From contig NC_072458.1 in the NCBI RefSeq assembly GCF_027596085.1, positions 19,070,988-19,134,987 of the forward strand: a DNA stretch of 64,000 nucleotides. The letters are read 5' to 3'. This stretch comes from Anoplopoma fimbria (Eukaryota; Chordata; Actinopteri; Perciformes; Anoplopomatidae). The notes under the pieces are model-generated. The model ran no database searches and was not told where the DNA came from. It was given only the letters and a program-made list of their open reading frames with translations. Of the stretch, positions 1-44,210 are shown one piece after another (within the stretch, counting starts at the first letter, position 1; every line of letters starts with the position of its first letter). The position numbers and the translations under genes were made by a program.

Positions 1-424
1 GACAAACATTTTGATTTCAAAGAGAAGTAGCGTAGTTTTAAGAGTTTTGGTGAGGTAAAGATAAACAAATCAAAGCACTGTGGGAACAAGCTGAAGCGGC
101 ACTGTATCTTTAAGGGAAAGCATGTCTGTCATCTTTAAATAGAGGACATTCTTAATCCAGAACAGTGGAAAAACACACTGAAGAAGGACATGGGGCCCCC
201 CTTTATTAAGTGATCCTTTAAGACCACCAAAAGCCGACTGGTACAAACACTGGGTGGCTGACGACATTGAGAAGACGGCGGCTGACAATTATGTAGCGGA
301 CGCACTCTCTTTAGAATAAACAGCCGATAAGGCCGCTGTCATTAAAACACACTTAGACATAGTGAGACAATGCTTTATGATGCACGACATGACGGACAAC
401 AGGGAACAGCAAAGTGAGGGAGCA

Positions 425-575
425 GAAGTAAGAGTTTGTTATCGGTTCAAAACCGTAGATCAACTGAGAAAATGTGCCGGGGGGGAAATTGAAGCAGCAA
501 TGTTCTCTTCTACCACAATAAATAGATGTTAAGGTGCCCCTGAGCAAGGCATTTATCTCTCTTATCTCGGCGGTA
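425..575 (+). repeat. Degenerate tRNA-type SINE fragment
   Basis: A B-box-like GGTTCAAAACC is followed by a stretch ending in 'GGTGCCCCTGAGCAAGGC', which resembles the body of common teleost tRNA-derived SINEs. The copy is old and truncated, and I see no clear tail or target duplication. The class is remembered, not searched. Confidence 0.45.
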
Positions 576-3145
576 GAAGACAGTGTGAAAGAGGGATTAT
601 TGAGTAACACTGATTAAAAATGGTGTCTACTCTCCTCTGTCTTCCTCTAAAGAAAAAGTTTGCCACAACTGATTTAGTATGCTGACTCACTTCATTGTTT
701 TGTCTGTAAAGCGAATTGAGCAGCAGCTAGTATAATTAACTTTTGAACATCTGTTTGTGCATGAACATACACTTGTATTGAATTATTCTGTCATGTCATT
801 AATAAATGGCTATAAAACTTAAGTTTCCTAATCACTGAAATCTACAGATGTCGGTTAACCCAGTGATGCTCAGCCCTCTATTGATTGTTTAAGTCACGAT
901 ATGTTTTCTTTTGGCACTTTTGAACATATTTGATTTCGTAGTAGTGCTCCTTTAAATGTTTCTTTTCCATTAGTTAGGATTACCATTTGCAAATGTATTG
1001 GATCTTTGAGAAACATGTTGCTGCAACTATTTTGGCTGTACATGCAGGCTGTTGGGTCATATTTAAGGTCATAAATTATGCGCAACCATTGTCTTGTCTA
1101 GAAAAATACACTGAAAAACTTTGACCACTGGATTCCCGCATTTATTAAATCATGTTCTAATTAAAACACATATTGAGCTACTGTACAAGCATAACTACAA
1201 CGGTTTGTTTTGGTGTTCGATCTGCGCTATTTTATTTTAACTTTTATACTATTTAGCAGCAATGTCTGAACTTCAATCTGTTTCAAAATCATACAGGGAA
1301 AGAAATCTCAAATCCCAGAGCATGAAATGTGGTAAGACCATCAAAAGTGAATATAAAACATGAGTGCATCTAGAATGAAACCACCCATAAGGGCGCTTTC
1401 AGATCAAACGCAAAAGTTCCTTTCCGCAAACTGTTTTTGGAAAATGTTTTCAGAGCAAACAATAGACCAAATGCACATTTTGTTTTGAATGGGATATGTA
1501 CCATGAGGATGCATTTAAAGTCAACAAGTGTTGGAATATACACTAAAAAAGATGATCCTGATTTGAGTGAATAATAAATTGCATTATCTTCTGCATAATA
1601 GTACAATTTTGAGCCAAGAGATATTGTGCTGCCAACCCTTAATGGCAAAAAAAAGGTTTGAAATTGAACAATACGACGTTTCACATTTACACAATATACC
1701 AAAAGAAACTAGTGACACAGAAAAATAAAGTTTTTTTCAGCTGTTTGTGAGACAGATTAAAGGATTTGAAAGAGAAGAAGAACATGCAGAAGAGGAGGAC
1801 ACACTGACAGGATGTTTTGGTGAGTTTGGACAGTTCTGCAGATTGGAGCAGACAGAAACAGAGCAGCCCAAATGAATGTCCAGCATGTGGCCTGTCTCAG
1901 TGGGACATTCAGTCCTCCACCACAACGCCCCCTTACATATTTGTTTCCCCCCTTGTCTGACTCCACACCCACTGATGATCTCTCCCTCCTCTGCGAAGGA
2001 AGTGAGAGAAAAGAAACCGAAAAGATGATGATGATTTGTGGCAGGGACGTGAGGGAAAGTCTCTCCAAATGACTGTGCATCAGCACAACGAGGTTGAACA
2101 GCGTGCTGAAACAGTTAATCCCTGGACGTGACTTGATGTGAATCACCATCTCTCTCCCAAAACTCAGACTTGCCAAAACACAGAGTCATCATAACGGCCA
2201 ACGAGGGTGAATTAGATAAACATTACGTGTTCTTGTCATGCGAGCACTGGATCTCAAAGGATCCATCATTATTTTATAGGGTGTTAACGGCAAATAAAAG
2301 TATATTTAGTAGAAAGGATTTTGTAAAAAGTGGAATTTGTGGTAAATTAATCTTTTCTTAACCTTTTTGTTCATTACAGCACAGACAGGCGTCCATCACT
2401 TCTTTCTATCTCTATATATATCTCTTTGTAAAGCAGGAATTAGGCTTTAATAACATATTTGAGAAAATGACAAGATAGACAAACGTAGAAAAAAGAATGT
2501 GAAAGGTTATCTACCGCAGTAAAGTAAAATTGTATAATGTAAATCCTAGAGAAAGACTGGGTTGAGAGGTTGAAACAGTTTCTTAACTAAACTGCTTGTT
2601 CAAATTCAACATTTCCTTCTATGTTAACCTACTGAGAAGAGTCAAAGAATTAAACTATGAGGCCATCTAGTGGTGTCTCACTGTTACATGTGTTCTTATA
2701 TATTGAGAGATTTCAAAAAGAGTGTGTCACGAATGGGAGAAAATATTACAATTGAGGCAAAAAACATAAATATAACCCATAAGAGTAATTAAATGAATGA
2801 TGAGCTAAAATAAAGTCTTGTTTTGAGAGTAAAAATACTGAAAACACGCAGTATTTGCAGCTCAATTTAACCGGTCACATGGTAAATCTTTCCACTGCTC
2901 TGTCTCTCTCAACACTTCTACATCTGCCACATCTTTTTCTTGTCCTTTACAGCCCCGTCTCGTCCCCTCTGCCCCCTCCTCGGACCGCCGAAGACCACCT
3001 GTGCTCCATTGTTGGGGTCACAAGTTTAGGGAGAAAACCAATCCTCCCATGGGAAGCGGCCAGAGGAGCGAGGGGTTGCTATTTAAAGAAGCCTCGATAA
3101 TGAGGGGGTGCGGGTGGAATCTGGAGCCATGTTCTCCTTAATCAT

Positions 3146-3256
<111 letters not shown>

Positions 3257-3412
3257 ATTCACACACACAAACGGTATAATTCTTATTGGCCAATCCTTCA
3301 TGTCTCTCTGGCTTTAAACAGCCTGCCATGGCTCCTCTTTCTGCCAGCCCACTGTTTATTAATAAAGCTAAACAGAGTTGAGGTAGTCATGGTCACACAT
3401 ATCAGCACACTG

Positions 3413-3413
<1 letters not shown>

Positions 3414-3475
<62 letters not shown>
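3414..3475. repeat. (GA)n microsatellite
   Basis: About 60 nt of perfect GA repeat, a homopurine/homopyrimidine tract. A CCCTCCA heptamer array follows about 20 nt downstream. Confidence 0.97.
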
Positions 3476-3477
<2 letters not shown>

Positions 3478-3496
3478 GCTGGGTCAACCGTCTTTA

Positions 3497-3535
3497 CCCC
3501 CTCCACCCTCCACCCTCCACCCTCCACCCTCCACC
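3497..3535. repeat. CCCTCCA heptamer array
   Basis: About five tandem copies of a CCCTCCA unit. With the GA tract just upstream it makes a strand-asymmetric purine/pyrimidine block of about 120 nt. Confidence 0.9.
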
Positions 3536-4902
3536 TCCTCTCTAAGTTTATCTGCACACACTTCTCCCGCTCACTCTTTGCTGTGTTGCTGGAACCCTCA
3601 ACTCTTTCCTAACGGCTTCATCCTGAGGATAACGCACTGGGGCAGAAGAAACAAGCACATGCGTATTTAAGTAAGTGCCATTAAATATTTCATGTTTACA
3701 TTTGGAAGTTGACTCCTGGGAGAGGCCTGCATGGTTACTGTTTTGATTTTCTTCAGCGGTTTCCATTGAAATTAGATTAATTCCACAATTACACTATTCC
3801 CTTTGATCAAATTTCAATAGGAACAGCTGAAGAAAATCTGAATTCTAACTAGTCATGCTTCTCCAAGGATCCAACTTCCAAATAACTAATTTGCTTACTA
3901 ATTCTGCAATAAATTTTTTTTAAAAAAACACGCCTCAGGAAGCTTAAAAGAAAGTGATTTTTCTAAATGTTTATTAGGAGAAGAAAATAAGCATTCATGC
4001 TCAGCAAACATAGGCCAGTGCTGTCTTTGTGTGGTGGCGGTCTAAAGGAATGTGACTTGTGCCCAAGCCTGGCCTGCAGCAGGACAGCTGCTGAGTGTCA
4101 TGTCTTTCCCCCGAGCTTTAGCCAGCCATGCATATAACACAATACTTATTATACAATCCTGTAGTTTCTAGCACTCAACATTACTTTTTCATGATCTGAC
4201 CTAGTTTAACACAAACGATAGAGGCTTGAGCTTTGGCGAGGAACCAGCAGCTCATGAAATGAATGTCACACTTTTCTTTCCATGCCCTTTCTATGTTACT
4301 AATCTCTGCCGATGACAGTATCGGGTCAATTTGATCAATTTCCTCTCTGGGAGTATCTGGACAGTCTTGGCAAACACCTCAAAAGGGTGAAATTACAGCT
4401 TCATTATCCACCAGGGGGAGAGTGAAACTGCTCATCCATCAGCACGATGACATGTTAGGATAATCTGCTCTAATCTGTGTAATGCCACTAGTTGGCACTT
4501 CAGACTAAAGCCCTTTTGTGGGTGTTTATCTAAGCAGTGTTTTGCGGTGTTCTGCATGAGTGGGCTTGTTTGAGGTGTGGCCTGATCATTGCCAAGCATT
4601 CGGTTGGTCCTTGGGCATCTAGGCTCTCTGGACAGCTGCTGCTAGCAAACCCTGTGCCCCCTTTTTGCCCAGCTGTACATGTGCTAACGACATCAACATA
4701 TTTCACACTGAGGTCTAGACAAAAATATAAACCCAACCCGTCTGTCATCAGTGCAAGCGATGCATAGTATTTGTGACATGCAACAACTACAGCTATCATG
4801 TTGAAAAGGTTAACATATCCATGTCCCTTTTTTTTTAAGGGATGAAACGCTTGTAAAGGAGACTTCTACAACAAAGAGGGCTACAAGAATTAGGCTAAAC
4901 CA

Positions 4903-6919
4903 ATGGAGGACGATAACATTTCTTCTGTGTTCGAGCCTCTGTTCATCAAAGAGGAGGATGGGGATCCGAACAGAACCCTCTTGGAACAAAAAGGGTACAA
5001 GGCGACTCCATCTGGACTCACCTGCAAGGGAACGCAGCTGAATCAAACGGCTTTAATCAAGCCATACTTGCAGGAGATGGATGAGTTACTGAAAAGCTGT
5101 GAGGAGCTCATCGGTGTCCCTTTCGGCTCTCACTTCTCAGCGAGTCACAATGAAACAAGCTTGACTGAATCGACTCGTAGCCACGGCAATGAAGAAGGTA
5201 CATTGGAGAGATATGGAGAAACAAGCGTTTCCTCCCAAGCGTATCTTTCCACAAGCTACATGGACACCCACATGGATCCGGCCGAAACAGAAAACCCGCC
5301 ACCACAAGAACAGACGCAAATCTGGAGCAACAGGTGTGGAGCGACCTCTGTAGCGTCTCGCCAAAAGGAAATGCCTCTCACTTCGGCGGGAAACAAGCTG
5401 AGTGAAACCATGGTGGCGTACGAGGGTGAGCTCTTGGGGATGCTGGCCAGGCTGGAGAGCTCTATGGAAGAGTCTGGGATGGACTTTGAGCCCCAAGATG
5501 CAAGCCAAGAGTATGTGCACATCAGTAAGAATCCTCCTATTTACAGCGGTCCGACAATGGCGCCCGTTGAGCAAGGGAGGCGGATGACGTTGGAGACCCA
5601 GCCGATGCAGTACGAATCCTGGGCTGGTCAACATGCAGGGAGAGAAAAGATCTCAAAGGAGAGCAGAAATGAGGAAACAGTGGGTTCTGCAGCAAATGCA
5701 GGCTTGCAGAATCATGTGCTTTGCTGTGAGAACATGGGTGGTTTCTCAATGAACACAGACCATGGAGTTCTTGATGCTCACTTCACGTTTTCAAGGCCAT
5801 CGATGCCATTAGACAGCACAGAAAATGATCCAATGTGCTGTGAAGCGACAAAGGCGGGATACATGTCTACTAATGAAGGCTCGTACATGAAGGGAGACGT
5901 AGCTGGGATTGAAGTGGATGAAGCTGAAGAGCTCAAGATGGACACCATTGATCCTGGATCTGGTATGAATGAATTAGACGCACTAGGGTGTCAGATGGAG
6001 GAGTGCATAGAGGAGGTACAGCGGTTGGAAAGGAGGAGGAAGGAGCTGCTGACGGAGGTGCTGGAGCTGAGAGGGAATAAAGACAGAGAGGAGGCAGCGG
6101 GGAAGGACGAAGAGGAAGAGGAGACGGGGGAGCGCATTGAGAGCAAAGTGGTGGAGCTGATGATTGTATTTAAGAAGGAGGAAGAGGGGAGGAGAGAGGA
6201 GAGGAAGAAGGAGATTCAGAGCTTGAGGGAGCAGCGAGCGGAGGAGGAGAGGATGCTGTGGAAGGTGAACCTGGAGAGACAGGGGCTTCACGAGGAGCTC
6301 AGGAGGCTGAAGAGGAGGCTGTTCGCCGTGGCTAGGGACTGCGCTCACAACCAGGCCGCCCTGAACACCCAGCACCGCGAGGTGGAGCTGCTGAGGAGAG
6401 AAGAGGTAAGAAACACCTCAAGAAAATAATCTTTATCTGAGCATTTCAGAGGAAATCTAGACATTGAAATCTCTTTTTCTTCTAAGGAGAAGCTGCAGTC
6501 GCTGATGCTCCAGCTGACGGAGGAGGGATCTCGGCTCAGGGCGGCTCAACAGCAGCAGCTCTTAGACCTTCAAGCAGCGCTTCAGGCCCAGACCTCCAGT
6601 CAGACCTCCAGCACCCAGGATGAGCTGACCGCGTGCAGGAGGCACTCCTGTGGAGACATCCAGCAGTATCTGCAGGGGGGGCTGAAATTGCTGGAGGACA
6701 GGTGATGTCATTGTCTAGTAATGATTTTTGCAAAAGTTGATGATGTTTGTCAATTTAAAAGATCATTTTCCAAGTAAAGAAAGTCACGGTTTCACAGTGA
6801 AATTGAATATTTGAAAAGTGTACAGTTAAATCAGATCCTACACATGTGAATGAACCCCTAAAAAGTGGGCGGGCTCAGAGTTTAGAGTGATACGGAGCTA
6901 CAGAGCTACAGATTGTCAG

Positions 6920-7010
<91 letters not shown>

Positions 7011-7855
7011 ACCCTCACCTATTTAAAGATCAGGAGGAAGATGAGGGAGAAATGAAAGTCTCATTTGATTGGATGATTTTTTGATGTTGAGTCAAAAATA
7101 TTAACAGTTCAACAGAAGACAAAAGACAGAGATTTGATGGGGATATTAATGTAAGATAAGAGATAAATGAACAACTGAACAATTGAACACATGAACCGGG
7201 ATGGAAACTGGAGAAAAATCTGTTTTTCATTTCACTTGCTCTATAAATAAAGACCTTGTATACTTCTCATTAAACTGTAAATTGTTCTCTCGGCCAGGTA
7301 TGAACCACTTTTGCTCACATTGCTGAAGAGAAGGGAGGCAACAGCCGAAGCCCTGCTGAAAGCCAAAGATCAGGCCCGGGAGCTGAAGGCCCAGCTGAGA
7401 CCCCTGAAGGAGGAGATCCAAAGGCTGACTCTCCAGAGGGCCTGTCTGGAGGAGAAACTCAAACTAATTCACTTTCAACGGAGAGAGGAGGCGGGGCAGT
7501 ATAAGGTGAGCAAGGTGGCAGGTGTGAAATGGACAAGGAAGACGGAAAGAAAGGGCAAAATGTCCTTTATCAGCGCATCAGTAACGATGCTATTCTTACA
7601 GGAGACGGTGTCCTGTCTGGAGGAGAGCTGCAGAGAGCTGAAGACAGAGTTAAAGATCCAGAAGAGAAAAACCAAAGAGATAGAGGACCTGAGAGACAGC
7701 CTCAACAAACAACTAAATCTTTACAGGTAACATTTGTTCATCTTTTGTGAATCATAATCAAGAAATATTCGAGGGAAAAGCTCTGATTTACACATTTTTC
7801 TTACAGGGCTGCCATTGAGGACCATCACAAGGGTGACGACGAGGAGACGACATGA
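4903..7855 (+). CDS. sync: Probable syncoilin, intermediate-filament-like coiled-coil protein
   Basis: Five coding exons join with consistent phases: 4903-6405, 6487-6701, 7298-7505, 7602-7726, 7807-7855 (2,100 nt, 699 aa). The ATG sits in 'ACCAATGG' and has an in-frame TAG 12 nt upstream (4891-4893), so it is the natural start. Residues 1 to about 354 form a long acidic, low-complexity head without a recognisable domain. From about residue 355 the sequence is strongly heptad-like and rich in E, K, R and L, up to the short tail ending DDEETT. The last coil segment, QLNLYRAAIED, resembles the conserved end of an intermediate-filament rod. Syncoilin is an atypical type III IF protein of muscle and nerve that binds desmin and alpha-dystrobrevin. 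The call rests on this architecture and on the convergent position next to rbbp4, as in mammals. The fish protein is longer than the roughly 480-aa human one, mainly in the head. Another IF-like coiled-coil protein cannot be excluded. Confidence 0.8.
6923..7009. repeat. (CA)n microsatellite in sync intron 2
   Basis: About 87 nt of CA repeat inside the 596-nt intron between sync coding exons 2 and 3, roughly 290 nt before the acceptor. Confidence 0.97.
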
Positions 7856-8065
7856 ATGTTCTTCATTTTAAAAAAGAAAACTGAGTTCTGTGATTTAAAA
7901 AAAAACGATGTGATCATAATTTTGTATCTGCAACATAGTGAACTCCACCATTCAGTTAATGCACTTTACACACATTGAGACATGCTTTTGTCTTTTTTTT
8001 TTATTTAGAGCTGTAGCTCGTAGAAAGAGTTTTTGTTATGAATAAAGGCTTTGTGTTCGCTGTAA
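7856..8065 (+). other. sync: sync 3' UTR (predicted)
   Basis: Follows the TGA at 7853-7855. It is AT-rich with oligo-A and oligo-T runs and ends shortly after an AATAAA. The cleavage point is inferred. Confidence 0.6.
8041..8046 (+). terminator. Poly(A) signal of sync
   Basis: A canonical AATAAA lies 186 nt after the sync stop, followed by GT-rich sequence (TTTGTGTTCG). Confidence 0.65.
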
Positions 8066-8407
8066 TCCGAGTGCGACTGACGAGTTAATGCCTCTGCATG
8101 AAGAGCCGAGAGGGGTTCATGTTCTTATAAGGGCAACATGGCTGGAAGACTAAACAGTGCGACAGAGTAATAGAGTGAGTGAGAGGAAGTTTGAAGCACA
8201 AAGTCATCACACCACATCATAAAGAGGTCTGAGCAAAGTGTCACAAGTTCACAACCGAACTCTTTCACTAAGTGGATTATTTTAAGGTTGTTTAAAAATA
8301 CCCCAAAGCTTAGCAAGGCGCTGATCTTATTAATGAAATATGCAAGTAACACATTCAGATTTTAAGAAAAGGTTGAACAAGCGGAGTCAAAGACCAATGA
8401 AACACAT

Positions 8408-8413
8408 TTTATT
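8408..8413 (-). terminator. Candidate poly(A) signal of rbbp4
   Basis: TTTATT on the plus strand reads AATAAA on the minus strand, about 815 nt past the rbbp4 stop. Two overlapping alternatives lie at 8552-8561. Which one is used cannot be decided from sequence. Confidence 0.45.
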
Positions 8414-9227
8414 AAGAATGCACTCACTGTACAGATACAAAATATTGAACATGGAAAAAGTTCAACCACTAATCTATATCACAACAAATGATTAATGTAG
8501 GACTATGATGAGGGGAGGTGGGACCACAAACGGACATTTAAAACTCGTTTTTTTATTTATTGTAATTTCATTCAGAAGCAGACGGTGTCAGAACAGTTAG
8601 GTGATGAACCTGACTGAAGCAGGGAAATACTGAGATGTTTTTAGGACCATAAGCTAGCCTGAAAACAAACGCTATCAAAGTCAGAGTAAATCTCACTATG
8701 CTCTGCATCTAGTCAAAAAGCTGGACTGCATTTTACTTAAAAACATGATTTTTCTTTTGTGCAGAGGGAGCTGTTTACGCTCTTTAAGAGCACGTCATTG
8801 TGAATTACCACTTTTTGTGGACTTTCAGTGTGATCACCATCTTAGGTTGTAAAACAAAAAAGCATTTAATTTATTATTCCAAAAGGCATTTGCTAAAACA
8901 TGTCAGTGTACGAGTGGGGAGAGCCAATTTGATTACAAAAATATATATTTTATACGCAGTGCGACAAAACATGAATGAAATTCTTCAGGAAATAAGTTAC
9001 TCAGTTAAAGGAGAGTTCTTCATTGTTGAGTATTCAAAAAAAAAAAAAAAAAAAAAAAACGACTTACATGATTACTCTCTTTCTTGTATTTACAGTGATT
9101 TACAGCATACAGTGTCCCACGGCAAAGTAGAGAAAGGAAGGTGGGAAGAAGTAGCTGCATGGAAGTATAGAAGATTGCGGTTTGTGACGAGGTTGTAGGT
9201 TAAAGACGCACACACAGCAGGACAGAG
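8414..9227 (-). other. rbbp4: rbbp4 3' UTR (predicted)
   Basis: AT-rich sequence between the rbbp4 stop codon (9228-9230) and the candidate poly(A) signals. It contains a 24-nt A run at 9036-9059 on the plus strand. No separate gene is seen. Confidence 0.5.
9036..9059. repeat. Poly(A) run
   Basis: 24 consecutive A on the plus strand (U run in the rbbp4 3' UTR transcript). Confidence 0.95.
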
Positions 9228-14187
<4,960 letters not shown>

Positions 14188-14263
14188 TGCAGGTGTGTTA
14201 AGTATCCGATGGGCTGAATGTTTGAGGGTAATTGAGATGCTTGAGAAGCACCTCCCCCCCTAA

Positions 14264-14299
14264 AAAAAATAAATAATAATATATATATATATTATTATA
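14264..14299. repeat. AT-rich dinucleotide tract upstream of rbbp4
   Basis: An (AT)n/AATAAT tract about 80 nt upstream of the rbbp4 ATG, bordering the CpG-rich promoter segment. Confidence 0.85.
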
Positions 14300-14480
14300 C
14301 CTCCTCTCGCCGGCAGAGAGGCACACGGTGAAAGGCGCTAAGCTAACAGCTAACTAAGCTAGCCGAGGGGGAGTGACGTAGGTGCGTTCGCGCGTTCTGT
14401 GCGAAGCGGGGAGGGAGGGGCTTCGTTGCTCGGCAGCCGGGGGGAAGAGCTGACCAGTAGATGGCAGCAGGGGGCGGTGC
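14300..14480. promoter_or_regulatory. CpG-rich promoter segment of rbbp4, possibly shared with slc66a2
   Basis: A sharp change to GC- and CpG-rich sequence (CGTTCGCGCGTTC) between AT-rich flanks, about 110-290 nt upstream of the rbbp4 ATG. It contains a cAMP-response-like TGACGTA at 14374-14380 and no TATA box, as expected for a housekeeping gene. slc66a2 starts 1.3 kb away on the other strand, so the region may serve both genes. Transcription starts are not determined. Confidence 0.6.
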
Positions 14481-15470
14481 TGCCTTCAGGGTCCCTGAAT
14501 GTTGTTGGGTGAGCGGGACTTTCGAGGAGGGGGAAATAATACAACCTAATACAACAAACATTTGTTGTATTTATAAGTAAATAAAAAAGGTGTGTGGAAG
14601 GAAGTATGGGATTGGTATTAGGGATAATCGATTTAATACATACAATGTAGAATATGTTTAGAAAAACACCAAGGAAAGTACATAATCATAATTTATACTT
14701 AAGAGCAGCAGGAATTACCAAAAAACTTGAAGTATTCATTGGCACGCAGGAGGCGGTGCTGCCTTCAGGGTCCCTGAATGTTGTTGGGTGAGCGGGACTT
14801 TCAAGGAGGGGGAAATAATACAACCGTTCTCTTTTATAGAAAAATACATTTATAGCATGAGATTTAAATGTCTCCTTACCTCTTTATCTCCTCTCTAAGG
14901 GATGAATGAAAATAATCAAAATTAAATCATTGAAACGACAGTTAATTGACATACAAGTACTGATAAGGAAAGCAGTAAATAAGAAGTAAATAAAAAAGGT
15001 ATGTGGAAGAAAGAATGGAATCAATATTAGGGATAATCGATTTAATACATAAAATATAGAATCTGTTAAGAAAAACACCAAGGAAAGTACACAATCATAA
15101 CTTATACTTAAGAGCAGCAGGAATTACAATTGTTTTGAAGTATTCATTTATTGCTTCACATTCCGTCCAGCAGGGGGTGGTGCTGCCTTCAAGGTCCCTG
15201 AATATTGTAGGTTGAGCGGAACTTTAGAGGGGAGCGGTTAATACAGCCGTTCTCTTTTATAGAGAAATACATTTATTGTATTTATAAGTAAATAAAAAAG
15301 GTGTGTGGAAGGAAGAATGGGATTGGTATTAGGGATAATCGATTTAATACAAACAATATATAATCTGGAAAGCACACAATCATAACTTATACTTAAGAGC
15401 AGCAGGAATTACAATTGTTATGAAGTATTCATCTATTGCTTCACACTCCGTCCAGCAGGGGGCGGTGGCG
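14450..15470. repeat. Tandem array of about 300-410-bp units with CTCF-like motif
   Basis: Units start near 14463, 14743 and 15165, with a fourth partial unit at 15451. Each begins with a variant of CAGCAGGGGGCGGTGCTGCC, then 'GGTCCCTGAATGTTG', an AT-rich part with 'GGGATAATCGATTTAATAC', and 'ACTTAAGAGCAGCAGG'. Copies differ by substitutions and internal deletions, so the array is not recent. The GC-rich start of each unit resembles the CTCF core (CCAGCAGGGGGCG). Binding is not shown. Confidence 0.85.
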
Positions 15471-15499
15471 GTACTGCGCCTTTAACGCTGGTTGGTCAA

Positions 15500-15588
15500 C
15501 CTTCAATAAACACCAGCGAAGAAGAAACACACAGATGAGCCAGTCAGAGAAGAAGCAGTCACATTTTTGGGGAGCTTGCTTCTAGTAG
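15500..15588 (+). other. slc66a2: Candidate non-coding first exon of slc66a2
   Basis: A donor-like TAGTAG|GTGATT at 15588/15589 pairs plausibly with the acceptor CTCTCTGCACAG ending at 15776, 10 nt before the slc66a2 ATG. The 5' limit is a guess. Confidence 0.35.
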
Positions 15589-15750
15589 GTGATTACAAGT
15601 TTATTCCCTTTGTCCAATGGCATTTTATCCAACCTTTGGAGCTTCTTCTTCTGAGTTTTGTGCTAAACTAAAGCATGCATTAACATAAGTGTTGATACAT
15701 GTGACGTATTGAGCAGGTTGCCAGCCTTCTGCAGAGGAACAGTCAGCTGA

Positions 15751-42647
<26,897 letters not shown>

Positions 42648-44204
42648 AAGTCGCTGCAGGCTCTCAGAGGACGTCAACACTCGAAAACACCAGTGAGGAA
42701 GCACTTTTAGAGGCGCTGTGGACATGTATAAACATACATGAGTACCAAACCGCCTTGAGATGACGCAGGCTACTCACCATCACCCTCTAGTATACATCAA
42801 GACACATACACACCCATAAATAAGGCATGAACATTTACACTCGAGGCATGAGCAGACACTTGGCGGTGTTGGTGCCTGCAGCGATACCTGAAGGACACTT
42901 GTTCCTAACAAACCTTTTCAACCTTTTTTTCCCTTTTATTTCTCCTACTGACTTCTTCTTAATGCGACAGTATGCTCGTGATTTTGCAATGCAGTCTTCT
43001 AAAAGAGTATGTCCTTGAATCAACCTGTGCATGTGGATAATGTTATGCACATAAATGAATACATAAGGCAAATAACTGCGGATGTATTCACTGAAATCTG
43101 TGCTCAAGGAAACGTGGACCAGCTTTTGTCATCCACATCAGCTGGTGATGTGTTGCATGGAGCCTCTGCCTTAAATCCCACACATTCAAACATGGCTTGC
43201 TGCATTACCAGCAATATACATGTACGAATCAATCAACAGTATCTTTATACAGAACGTTACTGAATGTACAAAATGGTATTTGTTATTTTGTTGTATTCCC
43301 AACACGGTGGAGAAATGCTGGTCAGTCTTCCACTCGTTGGACAGATGGTTGCCATGTGCTGTGACACACAGGCTCAAAGTTGTGCATTGACAGAGGAATG
43401 AAATTGTAAGAAACAAGTGGCAATCAGACTTTACCAAAAGAAGAAAAAATCTGAAAGGCTTGTAGATGCATTGTATTGCCTTTTAAAAAAAAAAAAAGAA
43501 AAAAAGATCATACAAATTAGCAACCTTGATGGTAACGGAGCGATGAGATAATCGAGTTTTGTAAAAGTCTGATTAGTCTTCTGTATGGAGCAAGTGTTGC
43601 TGTAGGAGCAAAGGTTTACAGTGTTTGGAAACATTATGAAACCTCTTGACCAGTGTTCTGGCTGCATACAGGATGTTGTTGAATGGCCAACGCCAAGATT
43701 TTTATACTGAAGCTGTTGATGACATTTTTGTATCTTTTTATTTTGTTCATTTTCATTCTACAAATTTCCAAAAAAAAAAGGCCAAAGGAGATTGAGGTGC
43801 ATTTAGACTAAACACAAAGCGAATTTAAGGGAGAGCACAGTGACGCAAGGACGAGTTACCCTCAGCTGAAAATCTGGCTTATCCTGTTGGTTCATAAAGG
43901 TACAGGGGCAAGAGGAAAAAGGAGAAATACTGGAGTAAACAGCAGAAGTAGTGCCGAGATCATCCAGAGGCTTGACACACTCTGCATACACTTGTAGGCA
44001 TAAGTTGTTTTCTTTCCCGGAAGGGGGTGTTACAGTCTGAATAACAAGATGTAGATGCAGCGATAGCGTCCATCATTCCTATCTATCAGAATTACATTAT
44101 ACACACAGAGTTAATTGCTGAGATCTGGGAAAGCAGCGACATTGCCACAAAGATCAGACACGCTCATAAAGAATTTTGTTTAGTACTGTGGTTATTATTG
44201 CCAA

Positions 44205-44210
44205 AATAAA
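44205..44210 (+). terminator. Alternative poly(A) signal, slc66a2
   Basis: AATAAA about 1.56 kb past the stop. The downstream context is only weakly U-rich. Confidence 0.3.

Noticed and set aside
1370..1702. 110-codon minus-strand open frame
   Set aside because: No recognisable motif, no flanking exon signals.
1757..2176. 139-codon minus-strand open frame
   Set aside because: No family resemblance, no splice or start context, low-complexity hydrophobic stretches; consistent with chance in AT-rich intergenic DNA.
5137..5634. 165-codon frame antisense to sync exon 1
   Set aside because: Shadow of the real exon; the sense frame has closing splice phases and coiled-coil content.
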